Shown here in pieces: positions 1-12,548 of a DNA stretch of 64,000 bases. The first letter of the stretch is position 1; each line of letters begins with the position of its first letter. This DNA comes from Rotaria macrura (Eukaryota > Rotifera > Eurotatoria > Philodinida > Philodinidae), in assembly GCA_900239685.1 (NCBI GenBank), contig OENT01000003.1, forward strand, positions 248,001 through 312,000, given 5' to 3'. The notes below the pieces were generated by a model. That model did no database searches and was not told where the DNA came from. It saw nothing but the letters and a program-made list of their open reading frames with translations. The translations under genes were made by a program, and so were the position numbers.

Positions 1-69
1 TATTCTTTATGAATGAGTTCGAAATTTAACACTTTTTAAAAACGTTTTTCAAGACTATTGGAAATTCGA

Positions 70-3000
70 ATGATGAAATTCAAAACAGTTGTCATCACGA
101 TTATAATAGCTATCAAACTGCAAGCATCCATTCGAGCACAACTCTTTACTGCAAACTACGAATGCGAGCTTCTTGGTTTTTGCAATTATCGTGGCCGATG
201 CATCAACGGAGGCACGGAATGCTTGTGTTATCCTCCATATGACGGTATCAACTGCTCTATGTGTGCTCCCGACTATTTCAACTATCCGTCGTGCGATAAA
301 TGTGCATTGTTTTGCATGAATGGAGACTCATGTGCCAGTGGTACCTGTGTGTGTCCAGCCAATGTTTCAGATGTTTTCTGCTCTCCATGCCCTTCTAATC
401 ACTACGGCCCCAATTGTACACAAGATCCAGTTGGTTTCTCGATTATAACCAATGAAATGATATTCGATGTCGGTGGAGCAAATATTACTATCTTGGGTGC
501 TCATTTTAATACAAGTGCTTGTGCAAGTGACGTGCTCTGTCGCTTTCAGTTTTACAATACAGATCCGTATTACAGCTCATTTTTATATGAAATCTATCAT
601 TACTCACAAGGTACTGTTCTTAACAGCAGTGTTCTAATTTGCATACTGCCAATGATGTGGGCTGGTTCATATATGGTGAGCTTTTCGTTTGACAACGGCA
701 CACACTGGCTAAGTGATGCGTATCATAATGACTCAAGTGCATTGAGACTGTTTGTACGTCCCTATTGTCCGTCATATCTCAACGTCTGCTCGAAGAATGG
801 TTTATGGTGTGCCTTTGGTCGATGTGTCTGTAGAGAAAATTATGCTGGTGAAATGTGCAATCAATGTGCCGACGGCTATTTCGGATATCCTTCATGTTAC
901 GAATGCCAATCAAAGTGTGAGAATAATGGAATATGTGTAAATGGAACTTGTGCTTGTACCGAAAATTTTACTGGTACGTTTTGTACTGAATGTCAAGCAC
1001 CATATTCTGATGAAAATTGTTTACATGTTCCAACATTTTTGGCTATTACTCCACGTGCCACTCGAGATCTTGGTGGCATCCATGTGACAGTTATTGTTGA
1101 GAATTTCCCTGAAAATATCTCAATTATTCTTTGTCGGTTTTCATCGATTCCTTATACTAACGGATTGGATTCTGATCATTATTATTTGCACTCAAGTTAT
1201 TATGGCAACTGGAGTGACATAAGCTATGGACGAGTCATCAATCGCACTACACTTATCTGTCTGACACCTAGAATGAATGCTTCAGACAGATTGCTTGAAA
1301 TATCCATCGACGATGGGTCTATCTGGTTAACTACATCACTTACTTTAAATGTAGAAGGCACTTGTCCTAATCAATCGGGTAATAAATGTTATTACGGTCT
1401 ATGCAGCTTAGGCAAATGTTATTGTACCCAACGTTATGCAGGAGTTGACTGTTCTTCATGTGCTCCTGGTTATTCCAATTATCCTTACTGTTATTCATGT
1501 TCTATTTGTCAATCACACAACGGTATCTGCGATTCTGATGGACGATGCATCTGCAATGAGCCGACACGTTTCAGTGGCATTTATTGCTCAGAATGTCAAA
1601 AGAACTTTTATGGTCTGAATTGTACAAATCATACTCAATTTCTAAGTGTGACACCTCTCTATGTAACCGACACCACTATGCGCGCTGGTATCGATATAAC
1701 TTTATTTGGAGCATATCTCTTGTTTTCTTCTGTGTCCGATGTACTATGTCTATATCAAGGTGAGCGCACCTGGGTGGTATCTGCAAAACACGCTGATACT
1801 AGCACAGTCGTTTGTCGACTATCATGCTACTATCCAATGACATCCATCGAAATATCTCTATCACTCGATAATGGGACGACATGGGTAGAGAAATCTTCAT
1901 ATTCATGGCAATATTATATTTCAATCAATCCAGAATGTCCTGTTAATGGTTCATGTTTACACGGAAGATGCTCGTTTAGAAGTTGCCTATGCCACACAGG
2001 TTTCACGGGATATTTTTGTGATCGTTGCGCCCATGGCTATGTTGGATATCCTTCGTGTTACAAGTGCATTACAAGCTGTGGCAATAATGAGACATGCTAC
2101 AACGACACATGTGTAAGTGTTTATGAATTCACTGCACTCACGCCAGTAAGAATCATGCTACTTTTACACTTCAGATTCAAACGATCCAAAACTTAATTTT
2201 ATATGATGCTATTTGATTCCTCCAAGAGAAACATGAGCGAGGGCAAAAATTTGATTAGACTGATGTTTTCTTCCGACACAAACATACTGCTCTGTAAATT
2301 AAATCTGATGAGATCAAATTTGTGGAGACTTTTTTCTGTGATTAAAAGAGGGTTCGTTCATCGTCATTGATAATAGAGTTATTTCTTCACCAACTATCAG
2401 TATTACTGTTTTGGGGAAGTTCTGATGTAAATAAAGCAAAATATCTAGAAATGTGCTAAGCTTTATCTATCGTGCTAAGTCTCTAACGAAACGGTACAGT
2501 CGCATGACTATCTGATCTACGAGCAAAATTAATATGAATAGGTGGCTGATCATTGTATCTTTGATTGATAAATTTCTTTTTGTTGTAACTTTCATAATCT
2601 AGTCATGCGATTTGGTCAATACTCAATCTTAACCTACGTAGTAATTTGCTAACGGAGTCTTTTGTAAAAATTCAAATTGTTAATTTTACAATTACTTTAG
2701 GTAGCGTCTGATTGTCTGAATGAGACCGATTGCAGAAATCACTCAGCATTTGGAAGCACTATGCAGTCGACCCTATTGACTACAAAAACAACTCATCAGT
2801 CAAGCAGTCATATTCAATTTTCTCTTATTCTCAACTTGGTCGATTCCAATTTGACGATGAATGAAATTGCGTCACAACTCATGTCCATTTTTATCGTCTC
2901 TCTCGATATGACATCCAATCAGATAAATATTAGTGTGAAAAAAGTTCTTAATCATGACGTGACCAACACCATTGCTCAAGTCCGTTTATTCAGCACACTA

Positions 3001-3165
3001 AATATGCCAGCAAGCTCACTACTTGAAAAGATCTGCCAACAAATCTCTAATTCATCGTCACCTTTACGAGCCAATGATCTTACTTTCAATTTAAACACTA
3101 GCTCGATGATAGACTTTCAAAATAGTAGTATCAAATTTTGCGATGCTTCTGGAACAACCTCATGA
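70..3165 (+). CDS. Secreted EGF-like / IPT-TIG repeat protein
   Basis: Modelled as two exons, 70-2112 and 2701-3165 (about 835 aa). The ATG at 70 (a second follows at 73) opens a hydrophobic signal peptide (MKFKTVVITIIIAIKLQAS). The rest is three repeats of a cysteine-rich pair of EGF-like modules followed by an IPT/TIG-like beta domain (GGANITILGAHF; GGIHVTVIVENF; AGIDITLFGAYL), then a fourth EGF pair. Many N-x-S/T sites fit an extracellular protein. The first exon probably ends at GTAAGT (2113); GTAAGA at 2146 keeps the same phase. The acceptor TTTAG at 2700 opens an in-frame second exon rich in Asn, Ser and Thr. No membrane anchor or cytoplasmic domain follows, and the stop at 3163 comes abruptly, so the gene may be truncated or have unseen 3' exons. 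Function unknown; adhesion or receptor-like by domain content. Confidence 0.7.
2113..2700 (+). other. Intron 1 of the EGF/IPT gene (inferred)
   Basis: A 588-bp AT-rich stretch between a GTAAGT donor and a TTACTTTAG acceptor. The upstream frame reads through to a stop at 2194, but homology to the EGF pattern ends near 2112 and cysteine/Asn-Thr-rich coding resumes in the same phase at 2701. It is long compared with most introns in the window. Confidence 0.5.
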
Positions 3166-6100
3166 ATCTCGGCACGATAAATAACGTTGCTTTTCATCAG
3201 GATGATGTTATGTTTAACTTTGGTCCTCCGGACAATTATCTGTCCTTCATGCTGTTCTTAAGACTCGACAGATACTATGCATAAAAAATCTTCACTTTAT
3301 TGAAGATTGCTTTGACAATTACTTATCATTCAAACCCTCAACCCACTAACACTTGCCAAAAAGAAATCGATCGATTCTTCAGCGTATGACTCTTCGATAG
3401 GGAAAACGTTGCTTGCGGAATTTATTTATAATGATTGATTTTTATAACTGACATTAGCTTCACTAATCCGATTCAATACACTCGAGCTTTCGTATTTTTA
3501 AGGCACCTTTAATAGTTCTCTTCGAATGTTAACTGACGATTACCAAATACCTAAGACTATTCTAATTTGCACATTTTGAGCTAGAACTTCGTTTTCTCCT
3601 TTCTAATTTTTGTCTTCTTTTGATCATCTGCCTTATTATTACTAGTATCATTATTCATCCTATAGCAGATCTTACTTATAAACAGTGCGCCTCAATGAAT
3701 TCAAAATGATTGGAAATAGCTATTTAAGAAAGTTCAATTTTTAAGCAATTAGTGATTTTCTGTTGATCATACAGATGTGAAATCATTTATCAACCCTATT
3801 CTTTATATCGATTATATTATTCGTAGTATATTAAATATAGTCTTCCAATAGCTATAGTGTGAACTTCGAAGGCCCATAATAAAAAAAAGGTAGAAATAGT
3901 GAATGCGAGATGAAGATTTTTATTTATGAACCATATGCAGTGTCACAACATCCTTGATTGAACTTCACGCTCACTATTTCATTCAAAAATGCTTGCAAAC
4001 ACCACTGAATGGATGAAAATATTGAACTGTTTCTATATTCTGGTATTGCCTATTGTGACGAATTTATTTTCTTTCACAATAATTCAAGCTTCATAGATTT
4101 GATCAGCGAACCCAAACGGAAATAAATTTGAATGTAGAGCTTTTTTTCCATGGATTTCAAATAATTAACTTACATTCAAATTAATTTTAAGGCCATCACG
4201 TAAGTAATGTATATTCCCTTTGGACGTTCTTGACATAGTTTTCTAAATATTCTTCGAAAAACTGTAATCAGATTCGTACTACCTTCTAGGATATTTAAAG
4301 TATGTATCATTGTATTAAATTCTGGTCGATTTATACTATTCTCAAGTAGATAAAGCGTTTGCATGAAATCTAGTATCTTTTATTCACACACTATAATAAA
4401 TTCTTCAAGAAGAATGCTAGTTGTTACTTCACTGGTCTCTAAAAACAATATAGAAAACCCTCAAATAACTATAATATTAACACGTTAAGCATATCTCTCA
4501 TAGACACTATAAAGACCATCGAGATCATCGGCTCACAAACGCCAGAATCACTTATTCAAGTATATAAATGAATATACATGGATAGTTTTCGCTTTCACGA
4601 ATCGTGCACTATTCTCTTCATTTCTTCGTCTTTTCGTTACCATAGTGTGTAGCATTCAGCTTTCATCAGTCATATGTATCATAGAATACGAAGACAAAAC
4701 ATAGTAGATCTTCTAGATCGCATGAGAACGTGCTCAAATTTATATAAGATGTCTTGCTCTAACTAACTTGTCTTTCTTTAATTTTGGGTAGATTTTTTCA
4801 AGTAAAAATGAAAGAATGATAGTGATCGACCTTATAAAATTTGATCAATAGTTTTTCTAGAGAAATATCTAAATAATCTTATTCGTCGTATGCTCTTAGA
4901 TATCGGCCATGATAGAAAATATTTCATTCAATGTGTCTCGTACTGTTTTGTTTTGAATTTCACCGATGAATCTAAAACAAAAACTTCATCGTCAAATCAG
5001 ACATCATGATAGCTGATCATGGAATGTGCAATATAGGTTCTTCAGATCATTATCAACGTTGAATGCTCATCAATCGATTTTAAATCCTCTTCCTTTGATT
5101 ATTTGATCATGAGACGAGTCACCTTTTGGTAATATTATGTTTTCAAGCATTTTCCATACACTAAAACATGTACATCTGTTTGTATGCTTGTCAAGAAACG
5201 AATACTTGACTTGATAGAAGAAAACTTTAGTGTTCAAATTAAAAAAGAAGTAAGAAAAACTGGTACATCATAGATTGTTTATCATTTTACGGGAATATGA
5301 TTATCTCTTTTAATCGAACATGTAAAACATTGCGGAAAATTTATAGAGAAAAAATGTGTGAAAAACTATAGTACATATAATTAGACAGCAATTATATGTA
5401 AGGAAACAATAAACTACTCTCGGCAAAAATTAACATTGTTCAACACATTTTTCATCACGAATATATTCGTTATTTTACAGTCTATGCAGTTATTGATTCG
5501 ATAGTTCATCATGGAACTTGAGATAGTAAAATCACCAACACCAGTGTTCGTCGTCAGATACAATATATTAGGAAAAAGTATCTACACGAATTACTAATGA
5601 GTCTTGCTCGGCTCGTCTTTCAATTGACTGTAGTTTCGTATGATATCGAAACTACAGAACGAAAATAACTATAATATCTTCGAGGAAAAAACGAGAAAGT
5701 TTTTGTTAGATTAAAAATCTATGTACTTGCGCATTTCGGCGGTATAGTTTACTTTCTACATCACCACAGTAGATGCAGGTTCGGAATGCTCGCTCTGAGA
5801 TATTTAGATCGAAACTCTTCTCCTCACTGCCAATGAGAGGCGTATTTTGTCAACCGATGAGGACATTATCATCCGGACTGTTTTCTGACTCTGCAACTAC
5901 AGCCACACCGACATTAGAGGACATCTCTTCTTTGCTTAGCTTCACAAATAAGACATGATAGGCGGAATAGAGAAGCAAATCTTATTCCTGTCTTTTGACG
6001 CCAGATTGAATCATCACGGTCATGTGAATATAGTCTTCTTTCAATAAGCAGTTGAGACTCACTGAATTAGCTAATCTTTTTCTGCCGATTCTGCTCTCGC

Positions 6101-6476
6101 CATACGACACCACCTGTCACACATTCATTAAATTTCATACATATGGTTGTCCTAAAGCATGGATCGTATGTTACTTATTCTTCTTCGTCAAATTCAGAAT
6201 GTCTATGAAAGCCGCAGAACAGTATCAGTTTCTTTTCAGCAAATATTATATTACTCTTTCGTCATCATACTTGAACTTCATCGTATTTTCATCTAGCATT
6301 AATCTTGCGGTTTACTGATTCTTTGCTATCATTTCATCCCTCTATTATCAAGACTCAATTTTTGCTCCTCGCTACTAAGATCCCGCAAAAGTTCTGTATG
6401 CTTGATTTCGTGTCTATTGATTGGTTTTATTAAATTTCCATTAAATTTTATTTTTCATCTTATAAAATTGGTCGAT
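3166..6476. other. Intergenic, 3.3 kb
   Basis: AT-rich and without convincing coding signal on either strand. Open stretches at 5773-5958 and 6052-6318 have no recognisable domains or splice context. The only distinct structure is a perfect 11-bp inverted repeat at 5628-5657. No transposon protein is visible. Confidence 0.5.
5628..5657. repeat. Perfect inverted repeat (hairpin), 11-bp arms
   Basis: CTGTAGTTTCG at 5628-5638 and its exact complement CGAAACTACAG at 5647-5657, separated by the 8-nt loop TATGATAT. It lies in an intergenic region with no nearby coding sequence. It could be a transcribed hairpin, a short transposon end or chance. Confidence 0.6.
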
Positions 6477-7604
6477 ATGAATCTTGAAAGACTTTTGCAA
6501 TTTTTTGTACTCAGTTCTACTGTATCATTTTGTGCATTCTCGCCGATCATTGTACCATTAACTGTTTTTTTCTTATCATGGTACTTGCATTCAACAACGA
6601 TTCTCCCACTTTGGCTTTTCTATTGTTGCTGGTTGTACATTGATCGTCATACTGATTCACATGGTGGTCGATGGAGTCATTGGATTCGTTGTTGTAGAAT
6701 ATGGACGTATTGGACACAGTATTTTCCTCTTCAATTGATTAAAACTGCTGATCTAGATCCGCATCGCAATTACATATTCGGCTATCATCCACATGGTATA
6801 GGAGCTATTGGAGCATTGGGAAATTTCGGTACAGAAGCAACACATTTCTCTAGTTTCTTTCCAAACATACGTCCACATTTAATGCTCCTTCGAATACAAT
6901 TTTTCAATCCATTTACTCGTGATCTCTTACTTGCATTGGGTATACATTTGAGTTCCTCTGAATCGTTATACATACAGATCATCATATTTTTATTATTTAT
7001 TCAGGTGCATGCTGTATATCACGCAATAGCTGTGAATATCTATTGAGTGGCAATTGTGGTCAAGGTAATGCATTAGTCATTATTATAGGTGGTCGGCGTG
7101 AAGTTTATTTGACACAAAAAAATAAGATGTTACTTTATTTAAAGTCAAGAAAAGGATTCATTGAACTGGCACTAAAACATGGGTACCCTCGAGTCTTTAT
7201 TTAATTATAATGGAGCGTTAAGAAATTTTCTATGCTTTTGTATATTTGAAGAGCTTCTATTGTACCAGTTATCTCTTTCGGAGAAAATGAGCTATACGAG
7301 CGTTGTACCTTTTTTGGATTAATATCCAGCGGTATTCCTTGGGGTCAACGATTTATGGGATATCTACCACTTCGACGTCGAGTCGTCACTGTCGGTAAGC
7401 TTATCCACAAATATTCTTCGTTTGATTTATGAGATGAAGAACGACTTTACAGTTGGTAGGCCGATTCATGTCATTCAAACTGATCATCCGGTTGTCGGTG
7501 AAATCGATGAACTTCATAATAAATATGTTCGAGCAGTCGAGCAACTATTCGATGAAAACAAAGAAAAATACGGGTCTGGACATATAAAACTTGAAATCAT
7601 TTGA
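6477..7604 (+). CDS. Diacylglycerol/monoacylglycerol O-acyltransferase, DGAT2 family
   Basis: Four exons: 6477-6939, 7005-7182, 7252-7394, 7453-7604 (311 aa; vertebrate MOGATs are about 335). Introns are 58-69 bp with GT-AG ends. It transfers an acyl group from acyl-CoA to mono- or diacylglycerol at the ER in neutral lipid synthesis. Visible family signatures: N-terminal hydrophobic segments (about residues 5-55), YIDRHTDSHGGR, the catalytic HPHG at residues 104-107, NFGTEAT, the junction LLALG|ACCISR, the RKGF block, VISFGENELY and a C-terminal VGRPI...HNKY block. The start at 6477 was chosen because MNLERLLQ aligns with the conserved MOGAT N-terminus. DGAT2 and MOGAT cannot be separated by eye. 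A poly(A) signal follows at 7682. Confidence 0.92.
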
Positions 7605-7681
7605 AATGAACTGACTGACATAGTCGATGGAATACTGCATGAGAGTGAGCTTCAAACAGCATTGCCACTGATTCTGACTTG

Positions 7682-7687
7682 AATAAA
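7682..7687 (+). terminator. Poly(A) signal of the DGAT2-like gene
   Basis: AATAAA about 77 bp after the stop codon, on the coding strand. Confidence 0.6.
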
Positions 7688-9521
7688 TACAACATTGAAA
7701 AACGTTTCACCGCTACTTGTGTCGAACCTCAAACTAATAGGTATTGAAGCGGTGATGTTTGTTTAATAAAGACGATTTTAAATAAAATACCGACGAGCAA
7801 AGTGCTGTCCACACTTGAAGCATTAAAAATAATTGTTACATCCCGATTTTGATTGATGGAAGAGGAACAACGAATTATGTATGAAAAACTTCGAACATTC
7901 GATTTTTTCCCGGAAGTTAACAGCATGATGTGACTAGTCTTCTTTATGTATTAGTAATACTATACAGACAGGAATCGCAGTAAAAAGATGTATCATGACC
8001 CAACATTATATTGACCAACAATGTAGACATGTGATAGACATATCGTTTCTTACATATTTTCAAAGTGATCAAGAACGAAAGCAGTGACATTTGAGACTTG
8101 AGATCACTAAATACGAAAAGAATTCTGATACGATAATCAATTACTAGTTTTAAAAGAAACGCTAACCAAAAAACGTCTTGGAAGATTGCAAGAAAGTCTC
8201 CTGAGATTACTACATGTCTTGCTCGAAAGTGATCATGAATATACGATGATAACAGTAAACGTCTGAAAAAAGTCGACAAAATGGATTGGGGTGAACAGTT
8301 TGAAATAGAAAGAACCACCAACCATGAATTTCCTTTGAGACATGACTGATTTGTAGAAATGCACAACTGCCAATAGAAAAATCCACTATTTTTTCGTGTA
8401 CTTCTACCGGTACAGAACCTATTTGATAGCACAATATTTAACTTTTTTATCATTAATCTTTTACTAACAAGAAAAGCTACGAACTATGCATTCTAATTCC
8501 TTAAAATTATGCTCATTTTATTTGAAAACACTCAGTGTTTTTGTTAGTGTAGGGGATTTTTATACTACAGGAAAAGAATGAAGAAAACTGACCTCGAAAA
8601 AGCACACAAAGTAGGAAGTTTTTTGTATGATAAACTTCGCGACTTACGATGGAGTAATTTTGAAAAAATGAGAAGGGTTCAATTATATTTAAGTATTTGT
8701 TAATTATTTTCATTCTCACTGATGGCACCATTATAAACAATTGAAATTTGAACTTCGGTAGTTTTCAAAAAAAAGAACTGAAGTGCTGGTAATCTTAATA
8801 CGCAATGCCGAATCATATTTCCCCAATATAGAATGAATTTCCTTCATCTAAGGCTACAATCTCTCTCTACGTGCTTGTAATAGAGCACGCTGCTAATAAA
8901 GAGATGCTAAATAAATGATTATAAATATTTGTTTTAATTATGATTGATCATGAAATCGAACCCAAACTTTATGATTAACAAAATGACATCGGACATTGAA
9001 AGTTGGCAAACACAATTTAGTTCGATAGATAGAAGTATAATTTGTTTGTTGTGTTCCTTCTGCAAGATCAATATCAGGCGAGAGTTCAATTACAAGAAAG
9101 AACAATCATCATAGTTGCTGGATTACCGATAAATTCACTAGAAGACTAATAGTACAACAAATTTTAGAGACAAAGATATATGCAATAAAACATATCTTCA
9201 AGTTTCAAATTGATTGTTGCGCAAGCAATTCATGCCGCATTGCTGCGACCTCTTTCTTTTTCAAAGGATATATTACAGCCAATGAATATGTTGAAATTAC
9301 AAGCCAACTATTTAATTCAATCAGTATATATATATCCATCCATATCTATAAACATGTGTAAGATATTTATTTCTCCAAATTACATTTTTTGACGACACTT
9401 TCGACCAAAAGTGCGTGTTGAAAAGATGAAAAATAAACTAAATATATTGAACTATTTTGAATGGGTTTTGAAACTATGTACACCGTCTTCTGTTAAATTT
9501 TCTTTTCTTTTATACTAAGTT

Positions 9522-9536
9522 TCATCTATTTTTTAG
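9522..9536 (+). promoter_or_regulatory. Candidate trans-splice acceptor before the hydrolase
   Basis: Pyrimidine-rich sequence ending in TTTTTTAG at 9536, one nucleotide before the ATG at 9538. No upstream coding exon that would use it as a cis acceptor is visible. Spliced-leader trans-splicing is known in bdelloid rotifers; use of this site is inferred. Confidence 0.4.
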
Positions 9537-9537
9537 C

Positions 9538-10353
9538 ATGGTTGATTTTGTTGAAGAACCATTTACTGTTGTTTCACCACGTTTTCAACATAAATTATCA
9601 TGTATTTTTCATCGTAAACGTTCTCCCTATATTGACGATCAAAAGAGAGAACATGTAATTGTTATATGTCATGGCTATATGGCAAATAAAAATTCGCTTT
9701 TTCTTCCACAATTGTCTCGTGAAATATCAGACTCAATAACGAATCAATTTCATTCTGTACGATTTGATTTTCATGGTTGTGGTGAATCAACTGGCCGAGA
9801 TGAATGGGACTATGGAGGATATGAAGATGAAGCTAAAGATGATCTCAGATGTGTCGTTGAATATTTACGTAGTAGAAAATATTTTATTCGAGCTCTTATA
9901 GGTCATTCACGAGCCGGAACGACAGTGCTACTCTATAGTCTCTATTACGATGATATCCCAATTATTATCAATATAGCTGGACGTTATCGACTTGAACGTG
10001 GTATAACTGAACGATTTTCTAAAAAGCAATTAGATGAACTCGAAAAAACTGGTTCATTTATAATATTTAGTCTTGACAATGGAAACTTTCGCATAACAAA
10101 ACAAGCAATAGAGCGTAGAAAACGTCTAGATATCAGTCAAATCGAAAAAATTCGTCACGCGAAAGTTTTGAATATTTGGGGCAATAAAGACAGTGTTATT
10201 CCAGGTGATGACATATACTTATTTCATAAACAATTGAAAAATTCAAGAGCCACTCAAATGATCATTGTACCCGATGCTGACCATTGTTTTGTAGGGAAAG
10301 AAAAAGAATTAATTAATATAATTCAAGGATGGATAAAACAATCGATCGATTGA
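9538..10353 (+). CDS. Alpha/beta hydrolase (serine esterase/peptidase-like)
   Basis: Single-exon gene, 271 aa, with no signal peptide. It has the full alpha/beta hydrolase architecture: oxyanion-hole region VICHGYMANKN near residues 43-53, strand FDFHGCGES, nucleophile elbow GHSRAG with Ser124, acid Asp218 in GNKDSVIP and His249 in DADHCF. The family includes esterases, lipases and acylaminoacyl peptidases, so the substrate cannot be predicted. Likely cytosolic. It sits only 35 bp upstream of the CSN1 start codon on the same strand, which suggests the two genes are transcribed together. No AATAAA lies between them. Confidence 0.88.
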   Translation: MVDFVEEPFTVVSPRFQHKLSCIFHRKRSPYIDDQKREHVIVICHGYMANKNSLFLPQLSREISDSITNQFHSVRFDFHGCGESTGRDEWDYGGYEDEAKDDLRCVVEYLRSRKYFIRALIGHSRAGTTVLLYSLYYDDIPIIINIAGRYRLERGITERFSKKQLDELEKTGSFIIFSLDNGNFRITKQAIERRKRLDISQIEKIRHAKVLNIWGNKDSVIPGDDIYLFHKQLKNSRATQMIIVPDADHCFVGKEKELINIIQGWIKQSID

Positions 10354-10388
10354 TTTATGACACTTCTAGATGTTTTCCATTTTAGATC
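10354..10388 (+). promoter_or_regulatory. Intercistronic gap with candidate trans-splice acceptor
   Basis: The 35 nt between the hydrolase stop and the CSN1 ATG contain a pyrimidine-rich run ending in CCATTTTAG at 10385, three nt before the ATG. This leaves no room for an independent promoter and resembles operon spacing in trans-splicing animals. Confidence 0.5.
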
Positions 10389-12253
10389 ATGATTTTATCA
10401 AAACAGTTTGACTTACACGTTAACAATCAAATAATGGAGACACAGAGTACTATTGCAAACGGAGATAATAATAATAGTAATAATAACAGTTTCTCACAAT
10501 CGCATTTAATTGAAAATACAACTACGCCATCGTATGAAACAAATTATCAAGTTGATATATCATCCACGAATTTTGAACTTGAAACAATAATATCATCCTA
10601 TACTGGTCTGATGCGTATTTATCGCTTATTATATGTAGCTGATCATTGTTCAGCATTGCGTAATGATGCTCTAATAGCAAGTTTTAAATATGTACAGGAA
10701 ACCCATTTTACTTCTCTTTATAAACAAGTAAATTAGCATGTGGATTCTTTTTCATTTATTTCTTATCATAGCATTGTATCTAGATATTTGATGAAATTAA
10801 GAAACAAAATATGCCATTGCCAAGCGATTATGATGCAGCATGGTATGAACGAACACAGCGTAATTATGCTAATAAACTTGAGAAACTTGATACAGATTTG
10901 AGAAACTTCCGTACAAATTCAATAAAAGATTCCATACGTCGTGGTCACGATGATCTTGGTGATCATTATCTAGATGCTGGGGATTTTTTCAATGCTGTAC
11001 GTTGTTATGTACGTTCACGGGATTATTGTGTTACACCAAGACACTTGATAACCATGTGTATGAATGTGATAAAGGCATCGTTTTACATGCAAAACTGGTC
11101 AAATGTATTGTCATATATAAGCAAAGCTGAACAAGCTATTCAAAGTCTCGAATCAATATCAAAATCTACAACAACACCATCGGTTTTGCTATCGATGATC
11201 AATCCTGTGGAAGTAATAGCTATGTCGCCTATAAATACAACAATGGTATCCGATGCAATCTTTGCATCACGTCTAAAAGTGTATGCTGGTATTGCGGAAT
11301 TAGCAACGAAACGATATAAATTAGCAGCTCACCATTTTCTCGGTGTTTCATTCGATCATTGCTCAAATTATTTTCAAGTAAGATTTCTTAAGACAAACAT
11401 GTCATTCCTGGAAAACATCGAACTTGAAAGTTTTTCAATTTGTGTCTGACTACCAACTTAGTTTAGCTTGAAATAGAAGAACATACGAAAACTGTTTTCA
11501 ATATTTATTTTATTTACTAGTTAGAAAATCTATCGGTTTTGTTTTAAGGATGTTATCTCACCGCAAACATTAATTCAATATGTTTGTTTATGCAGTTTAG
11601 CAACTTTTGAACGATCAGAGATACATCAATTAATCATAATGTCAACAAATATGAAACAATATCTTGAATTAGAACCATCTATTCGCTATATTCTTCATGA
11701 ATTTTATGACGCATCGTATTCATCTTGTCTAACTATAATGTCTCAACTTGAACCAATATTTACATTGGACCAATATCTAGCACCACATATACATGCATTG
11801 TACTATGAGATTCGTCACGGAATAATAATAACTTACTTTTTACCATATAAAAATGTCAGCATGACTACTATGGCCAATCACCTCAATACAACCATCGACG
11901 TACTTGAAGATGAACTTGTTCAATTAATTCGTTCAGGAAAAATCAAAGCACGCATTGATTCAAAAAATAAAATTTTATACGTTGCTGATACAGACCAACG
12001 TTGGCATTCATATCAGCATGCATTGGACATAACAAAACAATCTGAAACACTAACTCGAGCACTTCTACTTCGTTCAGCGATAATCAAAGCAAACCTATTG
12101 GTTAAAGATGATTCAGTATTAGCCTCGATGTGTTCGCCGACTAATAACAATAATAATAACAACGTTTCTCGTCGACAATTCGTACCAAACGCTGCTGGTG
12201 ACATGATGATGATGATGGATGAAGATGATTTGTTAGTTGAGGAAGCAATGTAA
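10389..12253 (+). CDS. CSN1: COP9 signalosome complex subunit 1 (CSN1/GPS1)
   Basis: Three exons, 10389-10727, 10784-11377 and 11549-12253 (545 aa; human GPS1 is about 490). CSN1 is a PCI-domain scaffold of the COP9 signalosome, which removes NEDD8 from cullins and so controls cullin-RING ubiquitin ligases. Diagnostic stretches: SSYTGLMRIYRLLYVADHC, KLEKLDTDLRNF then SIKDSIRRGHDDLGDHYLD, NVIKASFYMQNWSNVLSYIS, SFDHC, LCSLATFER, and in the PCI/winged-helix part LAPHIHALYYEIRHG, LEDELVQLIRSGKIKARIDS and DQRW. The first ~45 residues are Asn/Thr-rich and may start at the internal ATG at 10434 instead. The C-terminus ends in an Asn run and an acidic tail (MMMMMDEDD). Introns are 56 and 171 bp. Confidence 0.95.
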
Positions 12254-12525
12254 AATGCAAATATTATTATTCCTCTTCGTGTAATCTCGTATGAAATGAA
12301 CAGAAATCTTTTTTTTTGCATTTACTTCTAACCTGTATCTTGTATAGAATGTAAATGATAGTTATATCTTGAACTGACATGAAATGTATTTTATTCGTAA
12401 ATTAATTCAAGAGGATGATTCTCTTTCTTTTTTATCATTATATGTCTGATTTTTTCTCATGAAGATGATCATGCGTTTCAGCAAGAAAGAATTCATCAAA
12501 ATTTTTGTTACTATGATCAAATTTG

Positions 12526-12548
12526 AATAAAACGAGGTCTCTTTTCAG
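12526..12548 (+). promoter_or_regulatory. Poly(A) signal of CSN1 abutting the CMTR1 acceptor
   Basis: AATAAA at 12526-12531, then 17 nt ending in the pyrimidine-rich CTCTTTTCAG directly before the CMTR1 ATG at 12549. It is the only clear poly(A) signal I see in the 295-bp gap after CSN1. This juxtaposition is typical of coupled 3'-end formation and trans-splicing in operons. Confidence 0.5.

Larger units (their letters stand above)
7605..9537. other. Intergenic, 1.9 kb
   Basis: Contains the 3' UTR of the acyltransferase gene and, at its right end, the pyrimidine-rich tract before the hydrolase start. Open stretches on the minus strand (7729-8740) are low-complexity in composition, overlap each other and resemble no family I know; I take them as non-coding. 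Confidence 0.5.

Noticed and set aside
7729-8740. Several overlapping minus-strand frames
   Set aside because: Overlap one another in different frames, no motifs, likely background in intergenic DNA.
9210-9392. 60-aa frame upstream of the hydrolase, considered as a missing first exon
   Set aside because: No donor joins it in frame to 9537 and it lacks similarity; the hydrolase is complete from 9538.
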